Shown: positions 25,894-34,610 of the stretch, one piece after another
Layout of the letters: each line of letters begins with the position of its first letter
Position numbering within the stretch: the stretch's first letter is position 1
DNA from: Deltaproteobacteria bacterium UBA4427
GTDB taxonomy: Bacteria; Myxococcota_A; UBA9160; UBA4427
NCBI GenBank assembly: GCA_002390675.1
Contig: DGPZ01000195.1
Coordinates: 36,213 to 100,212 of the forward strand
Length of the DNA stretch: 64,000 nucleotides
Direction of reading: 5' to 3'
Notes under the pieces: generated by a model
The model's database searches: none
Told to the model about the DNA's origin: nothing
What the model saw: only the letters and a program-made list of their open reading frames with translations
Position numbers and translations under genes: made by a program

Positions 25894-26373
25894 ATGACCG
25901 AGAGCTCCGAAGAGCCGATCGCTTACGGGCACGAGGATGCGACCCATCGCGCGCTTGGTGGCGTCGAAGGAATTAGGCGGCTTGTCGAACTCTTTTATGA
26001 AGAGATGGATACCCTGCCCGAGGCGAAGCGTATCCGCGATCTTCACCCCTCGAATCTCGAAATGTCGATCGACAAGCTGGCGTGCTTCCTGAGCGGGTGG
26101 ACGGGGGGACCTAAGCTTTACTCGGAAAAGTACGGCTCGATCAAAATTCCGATCTTTCACCAACATCTTCCCGTGGAAGAGGCGGAGCGAGATGCTTGGA
26201 TGCTCTGCATGGAGGGTGCGCTTGCTCGAATGGACTACGCCAGCGAGCTTCAGTCCTACATGATGCGAGAGCTCTATGTGCCCGCTGATCGCATCCGCGT
26301 TGTCGTAGCGAATCGCCGCGCGGGTCGCGTCGAAGGCAAGAACGCCGGTGCGATTCAGATCAAGGCGAGGTAG
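25894..26373 (+). CDS. Truncated hemoglobin, group II (globin-like)
   Basis: The product has 159 residues. Family features are YEEMDTLPEAKRIRDLHP (B to E helix), LACFLSGWTGGPKLYSEKYG, His in the FHQHLPV segment as likely heme ligand, and AERDAWMLCM with the group II Trp (G8). Group II truncated hemoglobins bind oxygen and nitric oxide and often assist redox or oxygenase chemistry. The next gene, a glutathione S-transferase, starts two bases after the stop, so the two are co-transcribed. A CsoR-like inverted repeat lies upstream. Confidence 0.92.
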   Translation: MTESSEEPIAYGHEDATHRALGGVEGIRRLVELFYEEMDTLPEAKRIRDLHPSNLEMSIDKLACFLSGWTGGPKLYSEKYGSIKIPIFHQHLPVEEAERDAWMLCMEGALARMDYASELQSYMMRELYVPADRIRVVVANRRAGRVEGKNAGAIQIKAR

Positions 26374-26375
26374 CC

Positions 26376-27011
26376 ATGATGAAGCTGCACGTTTTTGCGA
26401 TTGCTCCGAACGGCGCGAAGGTCCGTCTTTATCTCGCAGAGAAGGCTCATGCGGGCTCAAAGATCGAGCTCGAAGAAATTACGGTCAACCTAGTAGAGGG
26501 ACAACAAAAATCGCTTGCGTTTCTCGCTATGAATCCCTTCGGAAAGATTCCGGTTTTGGAACTCGATGACGGTCGCGTGATTTATGAATCCCTCGCGATC
26601 ATCGAGTATCTAGAGGAGCTTTATCCGGAGACATCGCTTTGGGGACCGGACCCAGAGTCGCGGGGCTATGCACGTCAAATTGAGCGAATCGCCGACGCTC
26701 AAGGACTAATAGCGATTGCGCGAGAGATTCACTCGACAAACTCTCCGATCGGTTTGCCGGCGAATCCGGAAGTGGCGAAATACCACAGGCAGCTTTGGGA
26801 AACTGGTATGGGGCACTTGGAGGAAATGCTTCAGGACGGTCGTCCCTACTTAGCTGGCGAACGGGTGACCGTTGGCGACTGTACCCTTCAGGGTGCACTG
26901 CAGTTTGCGCGCTTTGCGGACCTGGATGTGTTGAAAAATTTTCCGCGCCTACGATCCTGGTGTGATCGGTTTCGCCAGCGCCCGACAGTCGAAGGCGTGA
27001 TCTTCAGCTAG
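26376..27011 (+). CDS. Glutathione S-transferase family protein
   Basis: The product has 211 residues. The N-terminal thioredoxin-like domain (1-80) has the cis-proline segment FGKIPVLELDDG and the glutathione-contacting VIYESLAIIEYLEE. The C-terminal helical domain carries LAGERVTVGDCTLQGAL, the usual N-capping box. The substrate is unknown; its tight coupling to a truncated hemoglobin suggests a role in stress or detoxification. The start codon is one of two adjacent ATGs after the upstream TAG. Confidence 0.92.
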   Translation: MMKLHVFAIAPNGAKVRLYLAEKAHAGSKIELEEITVNLVEGQQKSLAFLAMNPFGKIPVLELDDGRVIYESLAIIEYLEELYPETSLWGPDPESRGYARQIERIADAQGLIAIAREIHSTNSPIGLPANPEVAKYHRQLWETGMGHLEEMLQDGRPYLAGERVTVGDCTLQGALQFARFADLDVLKNFPRLRSWCDRFRQRPTVEGVIFS

Positions 27012-27071
27012 AGGAGTCGATAGGATTGAATCGCTTTCCGTTAGGTGAATGATCGATCAGAAGGAAATTTG

Positions 27072-27251
27072 ATGCGCGCTGCGAAAATTGTTGATCGCCA
27101 GGTGGTTATTGAAGATGCGCCAAGTCCTCGAGGCGAAGGGGTGCTGGTGAGCGTACGGGCTTGTGGAATCTGTGGTTCAGACACAACCATGCTCGATATG
27201 GGGTACTCAGTATTCGGCATCCCAGGCCACGAAATTTCATGGGCCGGTTAG
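27072..27251 (+). pseudogene. Remnant of a zinc-type alcohol dehydrogenase (N-terminal 59 residues only)
   Basis: The frame encodes a clear medium-chain dehydrogenase N-terminus: VLVSVRACGICGSDTTML (Cys ligand of the catalytic zinc) and GIPGHEISWAG, where GHE is the second zinc motif. It ends in TAG right after GHEISWAG, whereas the family continues for about 280 more residues. The 58 bases to the next gene, on the opposite strand, do not encode the missing part. AGAAGGA precedes the ATG. It is best read as a gene truncated by deletion; a functional 59-residue protein is unlikely. Confidence 0.75.
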
Positions 27252-27309
27252 GCCCGACTGAACGAGGGTTTTGCAGATAGCCGGATGTACCTTGCCTCAG
27301 GTCAGCTTG

Positions 27310-28506
27310 CTAGGCCTCGACGCCGAACCGTTCAAGTCCGAATGCGCGAATAGCATTGCCTCGCATGAGTGCGTAGACCTCGGATTCCGAGAGCCCGGCA
27401 TCCACACAAATTTGTGTTGCGATCTTCTCGGTGTCTGGGAAAGTCGAATCCGCATGGGGATAGTCGGTCTCGAAGGTGATTAGCTCCATCCCGATCCGGT
27501 CGCGATTCGCGAGTCCTGTTTCATCATCAAAGATGCAGCCTATAACTCTGTCTTTTAGGTAGGAGGTCGGACGTTCGGGGAGGTTCGAGCCGAATGAATT
27601 ATCGACGCGTTCTTCCCAGAGCTTGTCCATTCGCTCCATCACATAGGGCATCCAGCCAACCTGGCCCTCGGAATAGGCGATCGTCAATTCGGGGAAGCGC
27701 GCGAGAGTCCCCGAGAAGACGTAGTCGATCAGCGAACCCATGGCGTTTTGAAACGTCAACGTGGAACTGACTATGAAGGGGGCGTCAGGCGTGGTGATCG
27801 GCATCTTGGATGATGAGCCGATATGCATGCAGACGGCGGTCTTCGTTTCTTCGCAGGCTCGAAAGAGTGGATCCCAGTAGCGCGTATGAATCGAGGGAAG
27901 GCCTAGGGGATGCGGATTCTCGGAGAAAGCGATGGCGTAGCTGCCTTTAGCGGCACAGCGATGCACTTCCTGCACGGCGAGTTCTACGTCCCAGAGTGGA
28001 ACGATCGTGAGGGGAATTAGGCGTCCGCGTCCTTCTCCGGCGCACCATTCATCGATCATCCAGTCGTTGTAGGCCTGAACACACAAAAGCCCTAGATCTT
28101 TATCCTCTCGCTCCATGAATGTTTGTCCGCAGAAACGAGGCAGGGTGTTAGGGAAACAGATAGACACGTCGACATGATTCGCATCCATGTCGGCGAGGCG
28201 TTCCTTTTGCTTCCAACATCCCGGTCTGATTTCGTCGAAGGTCGTCGTAGCGAAGGCGAGGTCCCCCATGCCGACGGCTGCTGAGAGTCTGGAAAAGGGA
28301 TAGACGAGGTCATCGTAGTACCAAATATCGGCCCAATTGCCGCTTGAATCGGGAATCCACTGCATACCTAATGGCCCGCCCATCTTGCCACGCTCACGAA
28401 TGATGCGGGGGCCGCGGTCCTGATATTTGGCTGGCAGCCGGGCGCTCCAGAGATCCGGAGGCTCGACGACATGATCGTCAACAGAGATGATACGCGGGAT
28501 CTTCAT
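27310..28506 (-). CDS. Amidohydrolase family (amidohydrolase_2) metal-dependent hydrolase
   Basis: The product has 398 residues. It opens with ISVDDHVVEPPDLW, the DxHxxE metal-binding start of the amidohydrolase_2 group. It then shows VSICFPNTLPRFCGQ, CMHIGSSS and TFETDYPHADSTFP, where the late Asp and His complete the metal site. Relatives hydrolyse or decarboxylate ring and amide compounds (for example aminocarboxymuconate semialdehyde decarboxylase). The substrate is unknown. The window holds a second member of the family at 60560. The gene stands between an SDR gene, same direction, and the dehydrogenase remnant. Confidence 0.88.
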   Translation of the reverse strand: MKIPRIISVDDHVVEPPDLWSARLPAKYQDRGPRIIRERGKMGGPLGMQWIPDSSGNWADIWYYDDLVYPFSRLSAAVGMGDLAFATTTFDEIRPGCWKQKERLADMDANHVDVSICFPNTLPRFCGQTFMEREDKDLGLLCVQAYNDWMIDEWCAGEGRGRLIPLTIVPLWDVELAVQEVHRCAAKGSYAIAFSENPHPLGLPSIHTRYWDPLFRACEETKTAVCMHIGSSSKMPITTPDAPFIVSSTLTFQNAMGSLIDYVFSGTLARFPELTIAYSEGQVGWMPYVMERMDKLWEERVDNSFGSNLPERPTSYLKDRVIGCIFDDETGLANRDRIGMELITFETDYPHADSTFPDTEKIATQICVDAGLSESEVYALMRGNAIRAFGLERFGVEA

Positions 28507-28593
28507 GCGGGTTTTCCTGCGAGTGAGGGTTCGAATATAGGGTCGTCTTATCGCGACACGAACTACGCGCGTCTACGTGATAAAAAATAGGTG

Positions 28594-29442
28594 TTAGTCA
28601 TTTTCGTGAAACTCGCGACCTTCGACGGGCTTCATGGGCAAGTCGAAGAGCGCTGCTGTTGATTGACTCATAGCGTTGACCACGGCGACTCGGGGGATCG
28701 GCCAAAGTCCTTTTGCGGCGGCTTGATTCTCATCCCCCGGAACCCAGTTCGGACCTTTGCCCAGATGGTCAAACGCGCCTTGGGCCACAAGTGTTGGATC
28801 CATCGCATCTTCGAATTTAGATGCCTTCTGATCGAGCATAGTTTCCGTTCGCGTCGCACCTGCGAGCACGCCCATTACGTCGACGCCTTGAGGTGCAAGC
28901 TCGATCCATAGGCCTTCGGCGAAGCTCGTGTCAAATGCCTTCGTGGCGGCATAGGTGGCCTGTAGTCCATTACCGGCGAGGCAGGCCAGGGAGGACATAA
29001 AAATCATGCCGCCACGCCCGCGTGTCCGAAGTCTCGTGCCGAAATGATGCGCGAGCAAAGTCGGGGCCCGGCAGCTGAGCTCAACGAGGAAATTCGCGTC
29101 CTCAACCGACTGATCAAGGAAGCCCGCGGCGTGTAGGCTCGAACCTGCATTGTGGACGAAGAGGCCGACATCGAGATCGTCTGTTGCGGAGGCGATCTGC
29201 GCAACCATGTCTTGGCTAGTGAGATCCGCTTGAATCGTTAGGGTTTCGACGGCGTACTCTGAGGCAATTCGGTTTGCCAGCTTCTCAAGTGGCTCAGCCC
29301 GCCTCGCAATAATGGCAACGTTCAAACCACGTGCTGCGGCGTCTTTTGCGAAAGCCCCACCGATGCCATCGGACCCGCCTGCTACGACCGCCCAGGCTCC
29401 GAACTGTTTAGCGAATGAGGTTCCGGAGTAGTGGGCAGGCAT
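28594..29442 (-). CDS. Short-chain dehydrogenase/reductase (SDR)
   Basis: The product has 282 residues. The cofactor loop is GGSDGIGGAFA, the central strand FVHNAGSS, the catalytic pair YAATKAF (Tyr-x-x-x-Lys), and a preceding Ser in FMSSLACLAG. It belongs to the classical SDRs that oxidise alcohols or reduce ketones with NAD(P)H; the TGSDGIG-type start resembles 17-beta-hydroxysteroid or 3-ketoacyl reductases. Substrate unknown. It lies in the same direction as the amidohydrolase gene, 87 bases away. Confidence 0.9.
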   Translation of the reverse strand: MPAHYSGTSFAKQFGAWAVVAGGSDGIGGAFAKDAAARGLNVAIIARRAEPLEKLANRIASEYAVETLTIQADLTSQDMVAQIASATDDLDVGLFVHNAGSSLHAAGFLDQSVEDANFLVELSCRAPTLLAHHFGTRLRTRGRGGMIFMSSLACLAGNGLQATYAATKAFDTSFAEGLWIELAPQGVDVMGVLAGATRTETMLDQKASKFEDAMDPTLVAQGAFDHLGKGPNWVPGDENQAAAKGLWPIPRVAVVNAMSQSTAALFDLPMKPVEGREFHEND

Positions 29443-29496
29443 GGGGTGCTCCTTGGGATTTCGGAAGGCGATGAGACATATTCAGGGGCTGATGAC

Positions 29497-30369
29497 CTAA
29501 CCGGTCCGCTGTGCGCGTAAGGCCGCGATGCGTTCATCAAGTGGCGGGTGCGTCGAGAAGAGCGCGGCCATGCCGCCGCCCGCGATGCCAAAGGCTGCCA
29601 TCCCGTCCGGGAGCTCCGCAGTTCCGCCCTTTAGGCGTTCGAGCGCTGCGATCATGTTTTCACTGCCGGCGTATAGTGCTCCGCCTGTATCGGCGCGGAA
29701 CTCGCGTCGCCGCGAAAACCACGCGACGATGATGGAGGCGAGGACGCCTAGCAGGATTTGGGCAAGGATAGAGACGATCCAATAGCCCGGTCCATGACCA
29801 CGTTCGGTCTTGAATATGAGGCGGTCAACTAAATGACCTATGACTCGGGAGAAGAAGACGACGAAGGTGTTCACGACACCTTGGATTAGCGTGAGGGTGA
29901 TCATGTCGCCGTTTGCGATGTGGGCGATCTCATGGCCGATGACCGCATCGACTTCGTTGCGGCTCATGCTTTCGAGAAGGCCGCTCGAGACGGCGACGAG
30001 AGCTGCGTTGCGTCGCATTCCTGTCGCAAAGGCATTGGGACCGCTCGCCGGAAAGATGCAGACCTCAGGCATGCTGATGCCGGCGGCTTCGGAGTGCGCC
30101 CGCACTCGGCTTACGATCCACTGCGCTTCGGGGTCACGAGAATCCTCGATGTTTTGACAGCGCGTCGAACGCTTCGCCATGAACTTGGACATGGCGAGGG
30201 AAATGAAGGATCCCGTGAATCCGATAACGGCGGAGTAGGCCATTAGTCCCTGAAGGTCGAGATCGATTCCTTGTTCGTCGAGCACCCCGCCGATTCCGAA
30301 GACGGAAAAAACGACCGAGACCACAAGGACGACCGCGAGGTTCGTCAGAAGGAAGAGTAAGATCCGCAT
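29497..30369 (-). CDS. htpX: Protease HtpX (M48 family membrane metalloprotease)
   Basis: The product has 290 residues from ATG 30369; a longer upstream extension lacks family similarity. Two N-terminal membrane segments (4-25 and 42-60) are followed by the zinc motif HEIAH (146-150), two further hydrophobic segments (about 155-210), and FRADTGGALYAG with the third zinc ligand. HtpX degrades misfolded membrane proteins together with FtsH and is commonly heat- or envelope-stress induced. The length matches E. coli HtpX. Confidence 0.95.
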   Translation of the reverse strand: MRILLFLLTNLAVVLVVSVVFSVFGIGGVLDEQGIDLDLQGLMAYSAVIGFTGSFISLAMSKFMAKRSTRCQNIEDSRDPEAQWIVSRVRAHSEAAGISMPEVCIFPASGPNAFATGMRRNAALVAVSSGLLESMSRNEVDAVIGHEIAHIANGDMITLTLIQGVVNTFVVFFSRVIGHLVDRLIFKTERGHGPGYWIVSILAQILLGVLASIIVAWFSRRREFRADTGGALYAGSENMIAALERLKGGTAELPDGMAAFGIAGGGMAALFSTHPPLDERIAALRAQRTG

Positions 30370-30598
30370 GGTTCCAAGGTTCCTTTTAAGGAGTGACAGG
30401 GCTTTGTAACGTCGAAGAAGCGCATTCGAAATATTTCCGAAGTTTAGGAGCCGTTCGGGTTCGCTTCCAGCGGTCGGGTTACGGTGTTTCGCACGCGAAC
30501 TCAATTTCCGTGGTGGTGCAAATAGAAACGATGCGTGAGCGTCTCTTATCGCTCAGGTTCTTGTTCAGTCGCGCAGATTCGCCGCAGGCCGAACGGGT

Positions 30599-32044
30599 TC
30601 ATTTCCGAGCATTCCGTCCGAGACGCTTGAGAGCGGACTGCGCAGCGTGATAGCCGCCTTGTCCGTGTACGCCTCCGCCTGGTGGCGTAGCGGCTGAGCA
30701 TATGAAGAGCCTTGGGTTTGGCGTGGCGTACGGGTCGATTCGCGTCACCGGGCGATTGAAGAGCTGCAGCGCATCGGCGACGCCGCCGGTGATCGCGCCA
30801 CCTTTGTAGTTCGGATTATGAGCTTCGAATTCGACCGTATTCATAGTATGTCTAGCCAAAATGAGGTCCCGGAAGCCTGGCGCGAATCGCTCGACTTGCG
30901 CTTCGATCGCTTCGGTTCGGTCGACCGTCGATCCATGGGGAACATGGCAGTAGGCGTACCCTGTATGTTTCCCTTCCGGCGCGCGCGTCGAATCAAACTG
31001 ACTTTGTTGGCACAAGATGAGATAGGGTCGGTCGCTATGTTGACCGCGATACATGGCTCGTTCGGAGGCAGCGATTTCATCGAGTGTGCCGCCGACATGA
31101 ACTGTGGAGGCTTCGAGGCAGTTCGGATCCCGCCAAGGGATCGGGCCATCGAGTGCCCAGTCGATCTTGAAGGCCCCGGGGCCGTAGCGATAACGGCCGA
31201 GTCGGCGCCGATAGCCTGCGGGAAGTGCGTCACCGGCGATCGTCGAGAGCTGTTCAGGAGACGTATCGAAGATTACGACTGGGGCGTTAGGCAAAGCATC
31301 CAGACGGTCGACGCGGTTCCCTGTTTCGATCGTGCCGCCGAGGCTTTCGAAATATCGGCCGAGTGCGCGTGCGATAGATTGAGAGCCGCCGCGAGCGACC
31401 GGCCAATTCTCGACGTGGGCCGTGAGTAGGAATAGCGTTCCGAGAGCCGCGGTAAGTGGCTGACTCAGAGGTAGGACTGAATGCCCACCGCACCCGCCTA
31501 ATAGGGCGCGCGCTCGTTCTTCTCGGAAGATGATCTTTGCGAGTCGATTGGCCGAGAATGCGGCGCGAAGACCGAAGCGCGCCATCTGAATCGGATGTTT
31601 GGGGATTCCGAGCGGCGCCATGGCGTCGGCGAGTAAACCATGCACGTCATGCATGAGTGGTTTAATGAGCCGGATATAGTTCCGTTCGTCCCTGCCGAGG
31701 CCTTCCGCTGTCCGCTCAAGCGATTTGTAGAGCATGATCGCATCCCCATCATCGAGGGGATGAGCGACGGAGGCTGGGGGCAGGACCCAATCGAGCCCGA
31801 ATTCATCGAGCGGAAGTTGTCGATAGAACGGCGAGAGTATGCCCATAGGATGAACTGCAGAGCAGATATCGTGAACGAAGCCCGGAAGCGTGAGCTCCCC
31901 ACTTCTCGTGCCTCCACCGATTTCATCAGCGGCTTCGACTATCCGAACGGATGCGCCATTTCGCGCGAGCTCGATTGCTGCGGCGAGGCCGTTGGGACCT
32001 GATCCAATGACGATCGCATCGGGTGTGTTGTCAGCCGTCGACAT
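30599..32044 (-). CDS. NAD(P)/FAD-dependent oxidoreductase, phytoene desaturase-like
   Basis: The product has 481 residues. The FAD-binding motif IVIGSGPNGLAAAIELARNG and the following acidic EAADEIGGGTRSGE are at the N-terminus. GGVHGQGGYHAA near the end is the second FAD contact of the CrtI/PYROXD2-like group. Members include carotenoid desaturases and many uncharacterised oxidoreductases. No other carotenoid gene is nearby, so a desaturase role is unproven. AGGAAG six bases upstream supports ATG 32044. Confidence 0.88.
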   Translation of the reverse strand: MSTADNTPDAIVIGSGPNGLAAAIELARNGASVRIVEAADEIGGGTRSGELTLPGFVHDICSAVHPMGILSPFYRQLPLDEFGLDWVLPPASVAHPLDDGDAIMLYKSLERTAEGLGRDERNYIRLIKPLMHDVHGLLADAMAPLGIPKHPIQMARFGLRAAFSANRLAKIIFREERARALLGGCGGHSVLPLSQPLTAALGTLFLLTAHVENWPVARGGSQSIARALGRYFESLGGTIETGNRVDRLDALPNAPVVIFDTSPEQLSTIAGDALPAGYRRRLGRYRYGPGAFKIDWALDGPIPWRDPNCLEASTVHVGGTLDEIAASERAMYRGQHSDRPYLILCQQSQFDSTRAPEGKHTGYAYCHVPHGSTVDRTEAIEAQVERFAPGFRDLILARHTMNTVEFEAHNPNYKGGAITGGVADALQLFNRPVTRIDPYATPNPRLFICSAATPPGGGVHGQGGYHAAQSALKRLGRNARK

Positions 32045-32066
32045 GTTGTTCTTCCTGAATTATTTA

Positions 32067-32080
32067 GCGACATGTGTCGC
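32067..32080. promoter_or_regulatory. Palindrome GCGACA-TG-TGTCGC upstream of the FAD oxidoreductase gene
   Basis: Perfect six-base arms with a two-base spacer lie 23 bases upstream of the leftward start at 32044, in a 187-base divergent gap. The size and symmetry fit a dimeric repressor operator (TetR-type, for example). No regulator gene is adjacent, so this is a candidate only. Confidence 0.3.
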
Positions 32081-32231
32081 AGGTTGATGAAGACGAGCGA
32101 GCCTTCGTAGAGCGTGGACGCGGAACCATGCCCATTCGTTGCGGCTCGAGCCAAACGATAGAACGTATCTCTGCGATGGGCGCGAAGTGATCAGGCGCTA
32201 GCATCTGCCATCCCGTTGACCGAGGTCTCGA

Positions 32232-32792
32232 TTGTCCCGAATTTCAGAATCAGATGAGCGAGCCAAAATTCCGGAGGCTGTTCTTGTTCGGCCCGTGTTT
32301 GGGGTCGGTTTAAGCCCCGGGACGTTGGCGGGCCAAATCGTGTCTGAACGCACGCTGTTCGTGTTTCTTCGCCATTTTGGATGCATTTTCTGCCGAGAGG
32401 CGATTGCAGATATCCGGGCTGCAAAGGAGGCAGACCCCGATTATCCCGACGTACTCTTCTTCTTCCAGGGGAGTGCCACGGAGGGGCGAGCGTTTTTGCG
32501 TCGCTATTGGCCGGAAGCTCGCGCGGTCGCCGACCCGGAGCTCGAATTGTACGATGCCTTTGGTGTCGGGCGTGCCACCTTACTCGAAGCGCTCGGCCCC
32601 CAAGTGCTTAAAGCGAATCGCAGGGCAAAGTCCAAGGGGCATTCAAGCGGACCTAGGTCCGGGGATATTTGGCGAATGCCCGGAATCTTCGCAGTAGAGA
32701 GTCTGCACATCGTCTGGTCTCACTCGCCATCTCATGCTGCGGATCACCCTGATTTTGCAGGGTTGCGCGACGTCTTCAGCCCCGCGACCTGA
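32232..32792 (+). CDS. Peroxiredoxin-like/SelL-type thioredoxin-fold protein
   Basis: The product has 186 residues with a thioredoxin-like fold. FVFLRHFGCIFCREAIADI places a CxxC pair where SelL and AhpC/TSA-like proteins have their redox centre (UxxC in SelL). SLHIVWSHSPSHAADHPDF matches the family's C-terminal end. It probably reduces peroxides or disulfides in the cytoplasm. The frame has only a TTG start at 32232, preceded by GAGG; no upstream ATG is in frame, so the start is less certain. The Cys, not Sec, form is present. Confidence 0.8.
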   Translation: MSRISESDERAKIPEAVLVRPVFGVGLSPGTLAGQIVSERTLFVFLRHFGCIFCREAIADIRAAKEADPDYPDVLFFFQGSATEGRAFLRRYWPEARAVADPELELYDAFGVGRATLLEALGPQVLKANRRAKSKGHSSGPRSGDIWRMPGIFAVESLHIVWSHSPSHAADHPDFAGLRDVFSPAT

Positions 32793-32838
32793 ACGGACCC
32801 GAAGATATCTGAGCGTGCTGATAAACCGGGCGACGTGA

Positions 32839-33252
32839 TTAGCTGACCTTCGGCGGCTCTTGGGGCAGCGCGCAAACCTTCGGCGCGCGACCGGTGAGGC
32901 GCAATCGATTATTTGCGAACCAGATGTAGGCCAGATCGAAGATCGTTCGGAACCCGGGCCAGCCAGCCGGCGCCGCGAGCCAACCGAGTCCGACCGCTCT
33001 ATATAAATGGATGAATACATCCACTCCTTCGATAATTTCTCCGCTCGGAAGCTGGCCGTGGATTCTCGCTTCGATTGCAGCTTGTTCGAGTCCGTATATA
33101 GAGGCGTCGAAGTCTGTTGCAGAGAGATCGATAAGGTCCACCCGGCCGTTTTTACGATCGAGGCGCCTAATCAGCTGGATTTCGCGGGCGCAAAGTGGGC
33201 ATTCGGCGTCATAGAAGACTCGGAAATCCCAATCATTATCGCTGTACGGCAT
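32839..33252 (-). CDS. DUF393 (DCC family) thiol-disulfide oxidoreductase-like protein
   Basis: The product has 137 residues. FRVFYDAECPLCAREIQLI contains the DxxCxxC motif that names the family, followed by RRLDRKNGRVDLIDLSA. DUF393 proteins are predicted membrane-associated thiol oxidoreductases. AAGGAGG with a five-base gap fixes the start at ATG 33252. It follows the sigma factor gene by 13 bases, same direction, so the two form an operon. DUF393 genes recur in light-inducible photolyase loci, which fits the neighbourhood. Confidence 0.87.
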   Translation of the reverse strand: MPYSDNDWDFRVFYDAECPLCAREIQLIRRLDRKNGRVDLIDLSATDFDASIYGLEQAAIEARIHGQLPSGEIIEGVDVFIHLYRAVGLGWLAAPAGWPGFRTIFDLAYIWFANNRLRLTGRAPKVCALPQEPPKVS

Positions 33253-33265
33253 CAGCACCTCCTTC

Positions 33266-34534
33266 CTAACAACAGCCGAGTTCGCGGCCCAATTCTAGTG
33301 CAGTCTTGGACTGGTGCAGGTCTTCTAGCGCACGTCGCTCGATCTGTCGGATGCGTTCTCGGCTGACCCCAATGCGATCTCCTATTTGCGCAAGCGACGC
33401 GGGTTCTTCGCCGTTAAGACCAAAACGGGCTCTAATGACCAACTTCGCACGGTCATCGAGGATGGGAAGCATTTCTTCCACTCGTCGGCCAATAGCTTCG
33501 TTGTCGAATTTTGCGTCGGGATCGGGGTCGGACTCCGCTGCAAAAGTGTCCTCGATTGTGAGGTTTTCGGTTCCGCCCACAATACTGTGACTCGAAATTT
33601 CGGGACTTAAGCTGCGTCTAAGATCATCTCCCAGTGAGTCGTCGAGCCCCATGATTTCGATCAGATCGAATGGGGTGGGTTCCGAGGAGGATGCAGTTCG
33701 ATGCAACTCTTCAAGCCGTCGGAACGCTCGTTGCTGATCCTGAACCGGACTCGGGATTCGAATCGTTCGAGAGTCGTTTGCGACTGCTCGTACGAGTGCT
33801 TGTTCGATCCACCAGATGGCGTAGGTGGAAAACTTATATCCACGCCGGAAGTCAAACTTCTCCACGGCTCGGATCAGCCCAACATTGCCTTCTTGGATGA
33901 GATCGATAAATGCAACGCCTCGATTTCGGAAATCCTTGGCACAGACAACGACGAGCCGAAGATTATGCTGAATGAAGAGATTCTTCGAATCTGTCAGGCG
34001 AGCGAGTGCGTCGTTCGCGTCTCGAAGATGAGGTTGGTCCTCTAGAGGCAAGCGTCCGCTGTGTCTCCGGCTGGAAACATTGAGCTCTTCCTGGATGGCG
34101 AGAAGAATCGGAAGAGAGATATCCGAAGCCAAAATCTCTTGGGCAAGCGCTTTACGCTGGCCTCCGGATTTACCTTGTCTGGCTGCCGAAAGTCGCCGTA
34201 GGAGAACTTCCACCCGTCCCATGGCTGCATCGACTCGTTCGTTGATGTTCTTCGTCGTTCCATCGCGGTGAAACTTCGAAAGGGCCCCGGTGACAAGTCC
34301 GCGAGCACGGCGGTCGTTCCAGCGCTCCATCAGTCGTTGCGCGACATCTGGAATTTGAGCGAGTGCCTCGCGCAGACTGGCTTCCGCACCTTCCATATTT
34401 ACGAAGAGGCGGTTTTGCTCCTCCGTCTCAAGAACGGGAGTGTCGTAAATATCGTCGAGGTAGCTTTGGAGGATCTGCCGGTCTCTGGGCTCGAGGTGGG
34501 CGGCTTGCGCTTCCGTAGGGTTCTTGGCGAACAT
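33266..34534 (-). CDS. RNA polymerase sigma-70 family factor (group 2-like)
   Basis: The product has 422 residues from ATG 34534, preceded by GGAG; a TTG at 34570 would add 12 residues. The first 150 residues are polar and unusual (RDRQILQSYLDDIYDT at the region 1.2 position). Region 2 is intact: FIDLIQEGNVGLIRAVEKFDF and YKFSTYAIWWIEQALVRAVA. Region 3 follows and region 4 ends with IGDRIGVSRERIRQIERRALEDL, a normal -35-binding helix. It is a non-housekeeping sigma factor. Its divergent partner is a CarH-like regulator, with operator-like repeats between them. It may drive a light or stress regulon, as sigma factors do beside CarH/LitR in several bacteria; this is inference. Confidence 0.9.
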   Translation of the reverse strand: MFAKNPTEAQAAHLEPRDRQILQSYLDDIYDTPVLETEEQNRLFVNMEGAEASLREALAQIPDVAQRLMERWNDRRARGLVTGALSKFHRDGTTKNINERVDAAMGRVEVLLRRLSAARQGKSGGQRKALAQEILASDISLPILLAIQEELNVSSRRHSGRLPLEDQPHLRDANDALARLTDSKNLFIQHNLRLVVVCAKDFRNRGVAFIDLIQEGNVGLIRAVEKFDFRRGYKFSTYAIWWIEQALVRAVANDSRTIRIPSPVQDQQRAFRRLEELHRTASSSEPTPFDLIEIMGLDDSLGDDLRRSLSPEISSHSIVGGTENLTIEDTFAAESDPDPDAKFDNEAIGRRVEEMLPILDDRAKLVIRARFGLNGEEPASLAQIGDRIGVSRERIRQIERRALEDLHQSKTALELGRELGCC

Positions 34535-34558
34535 TTTTTCTGTCTCCGTGTTATCAGC

Positions 34559-34570
34559 TTGTCTAGACAA
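34559..34570. promoter_or_regulatory. Perfect palindrome TTGTCTAGACAA before the sigma factor gene
   Basis: The 12-base inverted repeat lies 24 bases upstream of the leftward ATG at 34534. It contains TTGTCTA on both strands, the same heptamer found twice more at 34611-34628. Position near the sigma factor's 5' end suggests a repressor site for the adjacent MerR-type regulator. Confidence 0.45.
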
Positions 34571-34579
34571 TGATACATA

Positions 34580-34595
34580 TATTTCGTCCTGTAAA
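34580..34595 (-). promoter_or_regulatory. 16-bp box shared with the SRPBCC gene promoter (copy 1)
   Basis: On the minus strand this reads TTTACAGGACGAAATA, ending 45 bases before the sigma factor ATG. The only similar sequence I found, TTTAGAGGACGAAATA at 38391-38406, precedes the SRPBCC gene; 15 of 16 bases match. It may be a promoter core or activator site of the same regulon. Confidence 0.4.
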
Positions 34596-34610
34596 GATAA
34601 AATCTGTACA

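Noticed and set aside
25765..26460. Open frame of 231 codons opposite the truncated hemoglobin gene
   Set aside because: It runs across the hemoglobin gene and the GST start, both clear; no family features.
30818..31429. Open frame of 203 codons on the plus strand inside the FAD oxidoreductase gene
   Set aside because: The opposite-strand gene has complete FAD motifs; this frame is a shadow.
32232..32792. Possible second selenoprotein of the SelL type
   Set aside because: The redox motif is CIFC with both residues encoded as Cys; no in-frame TGA.
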